Part shown: piece by piece, positions 35,374 to 46,370 of the stretch
Layout of the letters: every line of letters begins with the position of its first letter
Position numbering within the stretch: the first letter of the stretch is position 1
NCBI GenBank assembly: GCA_029204045.2
Contig: CM055060.1
Span: 56,756,544 to 56,820,543 of the forward strand
DNA from: Tillandsia leiboldiana
Lineage: Eukaryota; Streptophyta; Magnoliopsida; Poales; Bromeliaceae
Direction of reading: 5' to 3'
Length of the DNA: 64,000 nucleotides
The notes under the pieces: generated by a model
Seen by the model: only the letters and a program-made list of their open reading frames with translations
What the model was told of the DNA's origin: nothing
The model's database searches: none
Program-made: the position numbers and the translations under genes

Positions 35374-37097
35374 TCACTTGAGAAGCATATTGCATGTCCC
35401 AACTCCAACTGCCGCCGCAAGGTGCCATGCAGCATGAAGATAGGGAGTGTCGGGAAAGCAGTCGTCAGCGATAAATAGTGCACCCCCTAATAGAGAGGAC
35501 ACTGTGTGAAGGTTATGAGCCATTCTGAGCTCTGGTTTCTCCTGTGCTTTTCTAGCAAAGGCTACCTGAAAAAGATCAAGTCAACAGATAATTAAATTAA
35601 TCTCAAGAAAGCAAAGTAGCTGATGTAAAGAGATGCGAAGGTTATCAGCAGAAAAACTAAGGAATAGACGCAGTTCCAAGGGAAAACTGGTGAATTTCTA
35701 CTGATTAAACATAACAATTGATGCTTCATTATAACTTGCCTCCATCATGACTGTGTGGACAGCTGAAACCATCAAAGGTTGAAATGGTAAAAGCAATGTT
35801 GATGTCGCCGTTAGTACTTTTGGGTTCTCTTCCCTAAGAGCCCTTGATAGACACTGCACAGAACGATTGGCTAGTAAGGTACAGGAAGAAAAGGTAACTC
35901 ACCGCTCAATTGAAACTTCCCATTCGGGATAAAATAGTAGTAAAAGTTATTATGAGGCTCTTTCAGCGAAACTAATCGATTCTTTGCCATTGCCAGAATA
36001 CACATATATGCTCGCTACGCCACTACATAAGTAACACTGAATAATAAGAAGTATAGGAACAACTTCAGAAGCCAAAAACATACGAACATGTTTCATTCTA
36101 GCTTATATTTCATCCTAGGCAGGTTTAATGAACTGATACCAAATGCTTTAGAGACCTTTTTGTGCTGCTTAATTATCTTCTCTCTTACATATCGAAAGCA
36201 GGGAAACAAAAATAAGAAAATTCTCATGTTCTTGTGCATTCTCATGTTCAAGGAGTTCATTTAGATCGTTGACCATTTTTTCAGAGGAAACTCCTCGAAT
36301 ATGCACTACCAGTTGGAAAGCATATCACACTTACAAGTGAGGTTGCAGCAATCATTGTATAGTCTGCCCATCTCAGATATTTTCTGACTTCTCCCCTTGA
36401 AGAATGATATAAGCTTGATGCGATCCCCACTCCGACAAGCGAATTAGCATATAATGCAGTATTCAAGTTCTTCCTGCAGCAGTGATGAGAAATTCGTCAG
36501 TTGATAGAGGTATAAAGAAACAAACGAGGGAGGGGTAAACACCTGAAGGCATTCTAATATGAATCTATTTTGAAAAGGAACTTGCCGGGGAGCCCGAAGC
36601 CCGAGAATTATAAAAGGTATTGAGGTCAAGACATTTGCAATAGTTTCCCCGATATGACTATCGCCTGATACAGGAGAAATATACGCATGTCAAACCTGAT
36701 GCATGAAAGAAATTGTTGGATGTGAGCACCAATAACGGCCTGAGAAGAAAATACCTTGCAGACTACATTTAATGGGCCTCAAGCACGACGGCCGCTGCTC
36801 CCATAGTTGCCTGAGGAAACATGTCATCCGTCAGCAGTTAGTTATATTTGGATAACATACGTAAAAATAGTCCGAGATACACTCGAACATTGCAAATTAG
36901 TTCACTTGTAAATGAAGAACAACTCACCTGATTAACAATCCTTGGCTTATTCCGACAATCTCTGACCCATCACAAGGTGATTGTTCAAAGCCACCACGGC
37001 GATGATCTTCATCGTCTCTGTATGATGATCGATTCACAACTTGTACTCCATGGAGCCCTTCTAAAACTATGGGCATTGATGCAGCTTCGACACCCAT
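35374..37097 (-). CDS. Small multi-pass membrane protein with CREST-superfamily (ceramidase/PAQR-like) motif; uncharacterised in plants
   Basis: Six exons (minus): 36928-37097, 36755-36810, 36586-36664, 36335-36473, 35740-35853 and 35374-35565. They give 249 residues. The first 75 residues are hydrophilic; the rest is hydrophobic with several helices (ANVLTSIPFIILGL, ANSLVGVGIASSLY, MIAATSL, ATSTLLLPFQPLMVS, SSLLGGALFIA, HLAAAVGVG). Conserved polar residues follow the CREST pattern of alkaline ceramidases, PAQR receptors and Per1: Glu82, Asn86, Ser121-x3-His125 (SSLYH), Asp139 (WADYTM) and His230-x3-His234 (HAAWH). These could hold a metal in a membrane hydrolase. The family is conserved in plants, but no function is known to me. 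Two introns have GC-AG borders, CG|GCAAGT (after 36586) and GAG|GCAAGT (after 35740). Only these donors keep the frame. Confidence 0.85.
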
Positions 37098-38174
37098 TTA
37101 TAAACTTATCGCAAGCAACCTATTCTAATTTCTTACTGCAGTTAGATTATCTGCACACGCACAATTGGTACAAATAACACATGCAAAAGTCACTCTCCGA
37201 AAACTTCAAAATCGACTTTTAAGAAGAAAAAATGGATATCGCCAGTGAGAACCGTACAAGTTCATATTTGTTCCACTCAATATAATTACACCTTCTACAA
37301 TCACATTATATGGCCCTTACGCGGATACATCTGTAATTGACTCAGGATCATTCTTAACAGGTGGTATCCAGGTATATTAGAAGCGCAGATTAAATCTGTT
37401 TCCTTTTTGCTTAATAAATAGTGAAAATCCTCTAACAAAGTAACCTAAGATTTTGATGAGAACTATTGCTGAAGAGTAACATCCAACATTAACATAATGG
37501 AATTAAGCCTAAGCTCTACGGAGCTGATTCAAGTTTTTGCAGAAGATTCAATAAAGAGCAAATAATTTTTGAAGGAGAACTCAAAACTCTTACTCTATGA
37601 AATCAATTCAAAATCAAATCCAATCCACCAAAAAAAAAAAAAAAAACCATAAAATAAGAGAAGAAAACCTGAAGAGCAGGACGGGGAAGCGGCTCATCTC
37701 CGATTTTTTTTTTTTTTTTTTTTTTTTCTCGCAGCAAAATTGGGAGTGCGAGTACATGTAGAGAGAGAGAAGAGATAGAGGGGAATCGGAGAAACTATGC
37801 GGATTCGGACAGGATATTACGCGGGGGAATAATAAGCATATTCCCCCAATTCCCTCTCCTGCTACTCCCTCTCCTGCGGGATTTGATTCGCCCCGTGTGA
37901 AACGCCAACGCAACCCGGTTGTGCGTGTGCGTGTGCGTGTGCGCGTGCGCGTGTCCTAACTCCTAAATCTTAAAATCGGTCTTTAAATTTGATTTAGACG
38001 TGGCGTGTTCTGGTTGGTTTGTCGAATGTCGAACTAACGAGTAACGAAACGTAGCGTAATCACTTTTATAGCCATGAAATAATAGATAGAAAAGCTGAAA
38101 AAATCAATCTTCTTTACTTTCTAAAATTCTCGTAAAATTATATACTAGACAGAAGATCAAGGCAGGGCCATATT
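37098..38174. promoter_or_regulatory. Upstream region of the CREST-type gene, with an alternating purine-pyrimidine tract
   Basis: No gene. A T-run and GA repeats lie at 37706-37775, and the rest is likely leader and promoter for the minus-strand gene. At about 37920-37953 the sequence alternates GTGCGTGTGCGTGTGCGT... and GCGCGTGCGCGTGT for over 30 nt, a Z-DNA-prone tract. The exact transcription start is not visible. Confidence 0.4.
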
Positions 38175-38470
38175 CGGACTTTTTTTTTTTTTTTTTTTTT
38201 TGTTCAGAATAGTTCTATAATTTTTTATAATTAATTAAATAAATTTTAAAAAATATATTTATAAAAATAATTTTTTAAAAAATAATAAATTATTTATCGT
38301 CTTCGAGAAGACGATAAATAATTTACCGTTTCTATAGGAATTGAACGAATACGATAAATAATTCATCGTCTTCAGTCTTTTGAAGAACTTGCACCTTATT
38401 GATAAAAAAAAAAAAATTCTATAAATATATTTTTAAAAAAATTATAAAATGATTCTGAAAAAAAAAATCT
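38175..38470. mobile_element. 296-bp inverted-repeat element with central perfect hairpin
   Basis: Left arm: T-run, TTCAGAATAGTTCTATAATT, then TTAAAAAATATATTTATA. The right arm is its inverse: TATAAATATATTTTTAAA, AATTATAAAATGATTCTGAA and an A-run. The flanks CCATATT (38168-38174) and CCATATT (38471-38477) would be a 7-bp target duplication. In the middle is a palindrome with 16-bp arms, ATTATTTATCGTCTTC / GAAGACGATAAATAAT, at about 38289-38322. A partial repeat of it (ACGATAAATAATTCATCGTC) follows. No coding sequence. Class unknown; MITE-like. Confidence 0.6.
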
Positions 38471-39802
38471 CCATATTGAACTACATAAATTTAACTTTTT
38501 ATCAATCTGCAAAGAAACTACTGTTGCGACAGGATGTCCTTAAAAGTAATTCTATAATACTGTTATCATCATTATACTTTAAATATTAATTACTAAATTT
38601 TAAGTATCGTTGTTATATTCTAAATTTTAAATTTTAATCATGCATACCAAAATATTAACAATAGAATAATAGGTTTTTTTATATTTATGTTTAGAATATG
38701 ATACTCGCGCGTCTGCTATTAATTTGATATTTATTTTGATATTAAATATTAAAATTTCCTAACAAAACTGACACACAATCATAAAAATTTCAATACAGAA
38801 TAGTTTAACTCAAGCACTATTTTTGAATCTCTCGTATTCCTTTCTGGTCTTCTATAAACTTAAAAAATTTATGTTTTTGAACACATCCGTGTATTAAATA
38901 TATTCAAAATTATAGCCATACATTTACCATTATCAAATAATAGCACATATATTTAAATTACATTAAAAAATATCTAAATTCTAGTCCAACTAAAATTCAA
39001 TCACAAATCTAATTAAATCCTAATATTTTTCAATCATAATTATATATTACGAAAAGAGCCTATTTAAATACAAATGGAAATAGCTATGGATATATCAAAT
39101 ATAAATATATAGATGCATGAATATTTTTGGAAGATCATATTCAGGTTCGTTTGCTGTAAGTTATATTCTTATTGATGTACATGTAGGGTGAACACAAACC
39201 AATTTTTAAATTGATATTTTTATGATTTGAAATTTGAGTATATAAAAAAAAAAACTAAACGTGTGATTCTGATACAAATTCAAACCTCTTCTCTGAAGTT
39301 ACGGAAACATTTTATGGAGTATTGGAGTGGAGTAGGGCTACTGTTACTTCAGGTAAAAAACAATTGGTCGGTGCATCAGCTTAATACAAAATTTTGTATT
39401 AAAAATTTTCTCATCAACATAAGTATAATTAGTATTGTTGGAATTTAGAGGGTGACAAACTAGATAACCAATATATTCAGAAAGCGAAATCGGATCAAAT
39501 TGCTTGGCTTTTTTAGATCGCCTTAGTCCTATTATATCATTTATATATATAGGACTAATCTAAATTTCGGAAGTGTCACATTCATTTTCTCTTTAAGTCT
39601 TGACGTTCTCGTAAGGCTCAAAGACACTCACAATCACTGGATGATGTGAGATTTGTTTCGCTAACCTTAGCCGACTTTGCGGGGAGCTGCACTCTACTCA
39701 CAACGGTCATTAGCCGGGGTATCTCGCTTTACTTGCTAAATAATCCTGTCTCAATCGATATTCATCTCACATTTCCGACTGGTGAATGACTCTTATACTA
39801 AC

Positions 39803-40165
39803 TGTGACGCCCCGACTTCCTAGGGGGTACTCATTCTAGAACTACTCTAACTCTAGCACGCTTGACTTTTTTAACCTCTTGAGTCTTGCTACCACCCAAA
39901 ATATTTTAGTCGGGTTAAAAAATTTAATCATATTATTAATGGAATTTATATAGTATAAAATAAAACCAAATACATACCAATATTCAGGATTATAAATAAA
40001 ACTGTAAAATAATTTACAAAGCGTCATAGAGAAGAAATTTTTGATTAAACAGCGGAAGCAAGAAATCCGGTTGTAATACGAACAATACCGACCGAACTAG
40101 GTAATATGGTTTCTCCTCATTTCTTAGGCACTCTCCCGTCATTTCTTAGGTACTCTCCCGTATGG
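39803..40165 (-). mobile_element. LTR/TRIM-like fragment with a 5S-rRNA-like segment (Cassandra-like)
   Basis: TGTGACGCCCCGACTTCC at 39803 opens like a plant LTR. Bases 39814-39868 resemble the reverse complement of 5S rRNA: GACTTCCTAGGGGGTACTCA, TCTAGAACTACTCT and AGCACGCTTGACTT, with scattered differences. Cassandra TRIM retrotransposons carry such 5S-derived pol III promoters in their LTRs. A 22-bp direct duplication (CATTTCTTAGG-ACTCTCCCGT) lies at about 40117-40160. No second LTR or primer-binding site was identified, so the boundaries are uncertain. Confidence 0.4.
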
Positions 40166-40419
40166 TGTGAATTTAATAGATAATCTTACCAGAATGCACA
40201 TGAGTAGGTGGCAGGACTAGTACCCCATTATATAGACTCCAGATTGACTTCCCATCAAAATCTGATTAGAATTCTATTTAATTTAAATGGATGAGAAAGA
40301 AATAAGATATATCATATTAAGTAATTCTATATCTTTTAAGATTAATCCTTATCTATAGTAAATTCAAATTTAAATATAATTAATTAGGCCACATGTATAA
40401 AAATTATAACAATTATATC

Positions 40420-40422
<3 letters not shown>

Positions 40423-40515
<93 letters not shown>
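40423..40515. repeat. (TA)n microsatellite, about 46 units
   Basis: A 93-bp alternating AT run. Its borders TTATATCATTTATATATA...GACTAATC-AAATTTCG repeat those of a short, unexpanded copy at 39531-39572. The array therefore grew inside one member of a duplicated segment. Confidence 0.95.
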
Positions 40516-40517
<2 letters not shown>

Positions 40518-41156
40518 CTAATCCAAATTTCGAGAGAAATAGAATATTTTAAAGGTCATAATAATTTATAAATAAAATTCCTTCCTCTATATTTTGATAC
40601 ATGATATATAAAAAATAACGGAAGAAGAAAAAAGTGATTTCTTCTTTCTCTATTCTCTCTACGTTTTTTCTAGATTTCCACCTATATTTTCGGAGTTTTG
40701 AAATGGGAACATAGAAGAGAACTTTAGTAGCCCTCTTCGCAATAGATCCGCAGATCCGTATTCACATCCAATCGCATCCAATCTTCGATCATACGCATCT
40801 GATTCGAAACCCATAAAAAATACATGAAAAATAAAAAATCATCAACATAAAGGACGATCCACGAAGGCTAGTAAAACAAGCTATCCGATCCGATTTCGGT
40901 TCATGAATACGTTGGCTATTCAGTTTGTTAATTATCGCTGCCCTCTAATTCCAACAATTATTAAGACCTCTTAATAATTTTTATTATTATGGATAAATTT
41001 TGTTCTTATTCTTAACATATAAAAATAATTTTATTTTTATTTTTAAAAAAATTCTAATCTATTTTTTATGTGAATTGAATTGAGCTAGAACAGATCAATA
41101 CGAACACACTGAAAGAGTCAACACAGTCTCTCTCTCTATATTTCTCTTTTTACTAT

Positions 41157-41345
41157 GCTAAAGAATATTAGAATGCTCTAGAAGGCACTAGAATAAGGGC
41201 AAGATACTTTTTTTATAATAGAATATTCTAGAATACCTTAAAGTAGAATGTTGTAGAAGTTTTAGATAAATCCAACCAACTTTTTTGAAGGCCTATAAAT
41301 AGGGGTGAACCTCCCCCCAATAATACAACAACACAAAAAAGATGG
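41157..41345 (+). promoter_or_regulatory. Orphan TATA promoter with heat-shock-element-like repeats (probable LTR U3/R remnant)
   Basis: Repeated AGAA/TTCT blocks (AGAATATTAGAATGCTCTAG, TAGAATATTCTAGAATACC, GTAGAATGTTGTAGAAG) lie upstream of a clear TATA box, CCTATAAATAGG, at about 41289-41300. A C-rich leader (CCTCCCCCCAATAATACAAC) follows. No gene is seen downstream. This arrangement is usual in stress-activated Copia-type LTRs; no LTR ends could be fixed. Confidence 0.4.
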
Positions 41346-41527
41346 CTGTGGTGTAGTGTTGAGGTAAAGTATGTGAGAGATAGAGTAGATAGAGAGGGTG
41401 TATGTAAAAGTTATTTGAAAGTAGTCTTATTCTTATTTTGATACGCCAATACTCTACACACACCACGTGGCAACAAATATAATGAACTATATGGCTGTAC
41501 TAATCTTATTTTTCTAACCCTGCTTTT

Positions 41528-41530
<3 letters not shown>

Positions 41531-41612
<82 letters not shown>
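41531..41612. repeat. (TG)n microsatellite, 41 units
   Basis: 82 bp of uninterrupted TG. His-Thr and Cys-Val open frames across it are artefacts of the repeat. Confidence 0.97.
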
Positions 41613-41613
<1 letters not shown>

Positions 41614-42225
41614 TCTTTTTACTATTTCTGTAGTTGCCCAACGCACGATTTGTGGTAGTTCTTTCGCCAACTTGTTAGCGTTATACGCAGCAAGCACTAA
41701 GCCAAACCTCTGGGTGGGGTGGGTGAAAGAGAACCAACCTGTATTGTGCGCACTTCGGCTTAGAAATCAACATATCTTTGGAAATGAGCACCACCACTTT
41801 CCTGCGCAATGTTGTATTACTTCCCTTTTGGGTTAAAATCTGATCTTATACCTGATCGTATTTGGAAGGTGGAGCCTGAGGACATTAGGCACATATCATG
41901 CATCTTCTTTTAGCTTGCTACACTGTAAAAACTCAATTTCAAATCAATATTAACTTTAATTGATGGAAAAAAAAAAGGAATTGTTTGGAGAATGATTTAG
42001 TGAATAATTAAAGGAAGATATTAATTTAGTCACTTAAAAATGGGGTTGAAGCTTGAAATACAGCAATAGTAATTGCAATAAAGCCATTTTATTCCATAGT
42101 TTTTTTATGCAAAAATATTCTACTTGTATGTATAGCAATCTGATATACGTAGAATTAATTGCACCAATCCTTTAACAGGAAATTAAGGGCCAATATTCTA
42201 CATGCAAGGAGAGTGATATGGCATA

Positions 42226-42264
<39 letters not shown>
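42226..42264. repeat. Poly-T tract
   Basis: About 35-39 consecutive T. The surrounding 41620-42945 has no supported gene and ends in ATTTAAAATTT-type low complexity (about 42715-42930). Confidence 0.9.
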
Positions 42265-42265
<1 letters not shown>

Positions 42266-42945
42266 TGATGAGAAAGAGAGTCTAAGGACTTCAATATGCT
42301 ACTACGTGTACAAGAAACTAATAAAAGAAAAACATTCGAAAAAGTTCTAAATCTTTTCCCTCAGTAATTTAGAAATTAAGCAAAACAAATAAACACGACA
42401 AGTCTCTTGTATCTATCTGAATTACGTAGCATTACAGATTATTTCGATATAATCAAATATATAAAATTTTTGAATCAGATGAAATTTCTGAATCAGATTG
42501 TTATTGATCTTATATTATTGCGTTTGGTTTAATTTAAAATATTAATATAATATTGAATTACAGTATATATAGAATTATTATGTTTGACTCATTTTATAAA
42601 ATTCAATCATTTTTACAATAAAATATAGTATATTCCAAAATACCATTGTATTCAAATTTAATAATATTTTCATTAAACTATAACCTAATATAATTTATAC
42701 TTAAATTCACTATTTGAATTTAAATTTAAATTTTAAAATTTTAAATTTAAAAGTTGAACAAAAATATAAAATTTAATATTTCAATTTAAAATTTAAAATT
42801 TTAAAATAAGTATAAATTTAAAATTTAAAATTAAAATTTGGAAATTAAAATTTAAAATTTAAAATTTAAAATTTAAAATTAAATTTTAAAATTTTATATT
42901 TTATATTTTAAAATCTAAAATTAAAATTTTAAAAATGACGTATGA

Positions 42946-43165
42946 CACTATAGGAAATATGTTATTTAACGAAAGATGATACCGTCGTTAAAAATTCAGA
43001 TTTTCGTCATTAAAAATCACTAACGATGATAAATTCGGCCGTCGTACGTGACCCGTCGTAAAAATCTCATTCCTTAAAAGCAATTCCGACCAAATGAATT
43101 ATCCGTCGTTATAAACTAATAATGACTACATAATTTATCTTCGTTATTTATTTTCTTTAGTAGTC
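42946..43165. mobile_element. CACTA-like non-autonomous element
   Basis: Starts CACTATAGGAAATATG, close to the En/Spm-type CACTA terminus. The right end, read inverted, is ACTACTAAAGAAAATAAAT, an imperfect match. Subterminal repeats of CCGTCGTTA/TAACGA type (TACCGTCGTTAAAAA, CCGTCGTACG, CCCGTCGTAAAAA, CCGTCGTTATAA) fit the family. The right end lacks a perfect TAGTG and no 3-bp target duplication was confirmed. Confidence 0.5.
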
Positions 43166-43522
43166 ACTTTATTTTACAATTTTATATAACTCTAAGATAA
43201 CCTATCATTAGTAATAAAAAATATTTATTTCTGCTCGATAATATTTTTAATATAATTTTACATCATTTATAATAATACTATATTACCGAATGAATTACAA
43301 ACTGAATTAATCAAATACAATAATTTTTATAGAATTACGAATAACCCTACCAAGATATATAATCCCAACAAAACACACCTGTAAAATTTTATCGCCTAAT
43401 CATATTTTTCATCGATCACGTAGTTTAATATTATTTTGGAAGTTCAGAGAATGATATCAAATTGTGCTTTCATTGAGTAGAACTAGAAATTTTTTTTTTT
43501 CCATGCAGTACATAGTTTTTTA

Positions 43523-43933
43523 GGCTGCGTTTGGTTCGGATATAAGCAAAAATTAGTTATTTTGGGGATAGATATAAGTTCAGATATAAACAAGAATTAT
43601 AGTAATTTTGTATTTGGTTGAGTATAAAGGTTGTATCGGGATAAGAAAAATTGTGTTTGGTAAGTTAAAGAGAAATAAGAATAATAAAGAGGATTAAAAT
43701 TTATAAAATAAAATAAAAAAATTTAAAATTTTATAAATTTAAATATCTTATAATTTAAAAAATTTTAATTTAAAAAAAAAAATAATAAGCAATAGGTGGA
43801 ACAACTGTTCCACATGTGGGGTACCCTTATACCGGAATAATCTAGTATGGGGGGAACAGCACTTAAATGCTGTTTGGGCCTAAAGGGAGGGATAACCCGC
43901 TTATCCCCCTTATACCGGTTGCCAAACGAGGCC
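43523..43933. mobile_element. Tourist-like (PIF/Harbinger) MITE, 411 bp
   Basis: TIRs GGCTGCGTTTGGTTCGG and, inverted, GGCCTCGTTTGGCAACCGG, flanked by TTA on both sides (43520-43522 and 43934-43936). The 3-bp TTA duplication and GG(C/G)-starting TIR fit PIF/Harbinger. The interior is AT-rich and non-coding. Confidence 0.65.
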
Positions 43934-45151
43934 TTAATATTCCTTATCCTCTAATGAATACAAGTGATTATAAACTAAAAAATAAATAAATAAATAAATA
44001 TCAATATAAAAGCATTTTTTAAGACGATAAATACCGGCGCTTTAAAATATGCAATCAATTTACTTAAAACGTATAAATATAGCATTCATGAATTTCGACC
44101 GGATTCAATCCATCTGAATTTTAGGTCTATTATTGAACATTTAACCATTAGATTTATTGTGGACCGCAGTCTCACTCAACTTATTTGACTTATCTAATTC
44201 AATTTATTATTTTTTTAGATCTATTGTCACAAGTAGAAAATTAAACATATATTTAACTTATAAATAAATAGCCAACAATATGAATCTTTTATTGTATCAA
44301 ATTAATTTGTTAAATAATAAATTATGCTATTACTTTTAATTTCAACCTTTCAAGGAGTCGGAATTTTAAAATAATTTGACATTTTAAAATATCAGAATAT
44401 ATTTTACCAACACTTGATATAATTAAATATTGATATATACGCGACAATATTTTATTTATTGTTATTGTAACGGTTACATTTAAATATAACGCTAAACTAT
44501 ATTAAAATATTTTTAATTATTATTAAATATAAAAAATATCTTTAAATGTTAATATATTTATAGTGTAAGTAGCTTGAAAAGCACAAATAATACTGCTAAT
44601 TAACCAAATTCAAAATCAAATGTGAGTGAAAAATTGGTGAGCAGAAATTAATTATGGTTTCTTTAGAGTGTATATATGTATAGAACCATTATTATACAAT
44701 GTGCAGAAAAATATTTAGAAACAGTAACGTAAACGACAGACAAAAACAATAAAAAATTTTATTTTAATTTAGATCGAACTTAATTACACTCCACTATGCC
44801 ATACTTGTGTTTTGGTTGGCTACATATATAGCACTATTCTTTTCAAAGATGCTATTATTATACTAATTTTTTTTTTATCAATTTTTATATTATAATTTAA
44901 AATTATTTGTTATTCTATCTTGTACTCGTAACCTTTATATATCTTACAATATATCCACATATCTATAATGTGCGATAAATTTTAACAACTTTATTAAAAA
45001 GTAGCAATCTATTTCTTTTACATATATTTGTTAATTTTTTTAATATTAAGTTAGAATAAATATTTTATTTAAAATTTTATATTTATAATTATATTGAAGA
45101 GATTATTATAAAAGATAATTTAATGACAAATTTATGAAAATAATAGTACAA

Positions 45152-45292
45152 GGAAAATGCTACTTGTACCCATCCATCCAATGGATGGGGTGTGGTGAGG
45201 AATCACTTCACAATTTATGAAGTGACCCCCACTCTTAGATGGATGGGTGTAAGATGTACACCCCATTTGGGGGTGTACATATAGCGTTGCTC
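45152..45292. mobile_element. Multi-hairpin MITE, 141-bp variant
   Basis: TIRs GGAAAATGCTA / TAGCGTTGCTC. Perfect 9-bp target duplication ATAGTACAA (45143-45151 and 45293-45301). Internal hairpins differ in sequence from the 172-bp copies but keep the layout: CATCCATCC-AAT-GGATG, TCACTTCA...TGAAGTGA, and CACCCCATTTGGGGGTG. It lies about 1.1 kb before the bHLH ATG. Confidence 0.85.
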
Positions 45293-45469
45293 ATAGTACA
45301 ATACAGCTATGTTGGTGCAATTAAGTAAGGAGCTAAGATTGCACCTCTTGTCTAATCATGCGCAGTGGGCGCAACACTGCGACTGTGAAAAGCAGTAGGG
45401 AATGTGAAGGGACAAGACCACGCACGTCATGATGGCGTGCTGATGACATCGATTGTCCGGTCCCACCCC

Positions 45470-46178
45470 TCCTCCTCCTCCTCCTCCTCCTCTCTCGATG
45501 GTGGATGCTGGTGGTGGCATCATTTGCTCCTCTCTCTCTCTCTCTCTCTCACTTTTTCTTTCTAGTTTCTAGTTTCTAGTTTCTACCGGACAAATCCTAC
45601 AACGAGAAAAAGATTAAACAAAGCGATTTCCGAAACCCCAGCGCGTTTCCAACCCAAGCATCATATTTGAGAGTCCTAGATAGGGAGATACAGTGCGCGG
45701 CAGGACACAATGATTTGGTCTTTTCTGGGGAGGAGAGGAAGGAGAGCGAGGAGGCGTGGAACTGCAAAAAGCTAATCAACAACGCAGGCGCAGGGGACAA
45801 AACGTGGTTCTTCAACCAGGTGGACCTTTTTATACCCTCCTCCCTCTTAATTAATTAATGTCTTACTTTTAATATATATATATATACATACTTTGTACAC
45901 TTTTATTATTATTATTATTCACCCCTCGTCTGCAATGGTCGGCTCCACTACTGTTCCAAAGAAAAGGCCATTATATATTCTAATAATAAAATAAAAGTAA
46001 TAGTATAATTATAAAGTTAGAGAACCAAAGGAGCTCCTAGTGCCGTACACGAGCTTCCCCTCCTCCTATGTGTGTACATGTGTGCGCGCGCTGAGGCTTC
46101 CACACCTTCCTCGGCGAGCACTAACCAGGTCCAAGAAAAAGAAAACACACACACACACACACACACATACACACACGC

Positions 46179-46215
<37 letters not shown>

Positions 46216-46370
46216 CGAAGGTAAAAGAAGCGAGAAAAGCTTAAAAGGGGACCGACCATTGACTGGAAAAAGCTAACGAAGAAGATAGAGATAGAGAAAG
46301 AAGCAGCAGCAGCAGCAGCAGCTGAAGAAGTGGGAGAGAGGGAGCAAATTAAAGAAGCACAAACTTTGCT
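45470..46370 (+). promoter_or_regulatory. bHLH upstream region with CTC, CT, CA and GA microsatellites
   Basis: (CTC)n at 45470-45492, (CT)n at 45527-45550, (CA)n at 46145-46179, (GA)n at 46184-46211 and (CAG)n at 46304-46321 precede the ATG. TTTTTATACCC at about 45827 is a possible TATA element. The CA, GA and CAG runs would lie in a leader rich in purines. No upstream gene is supported. Confidence 0.45.

Noticed and set aside
39814..39868. Functional 5S rRNA gene
   Set aside because: The likeness is partial and diverged, a single copy with no full 120-nt match. It fits an LTR-embedded remnant better.
41411..41836. His-Thr and Cys-Val repeat frames
   Set aside because: They are the (TG)n microsatellite read in frame.
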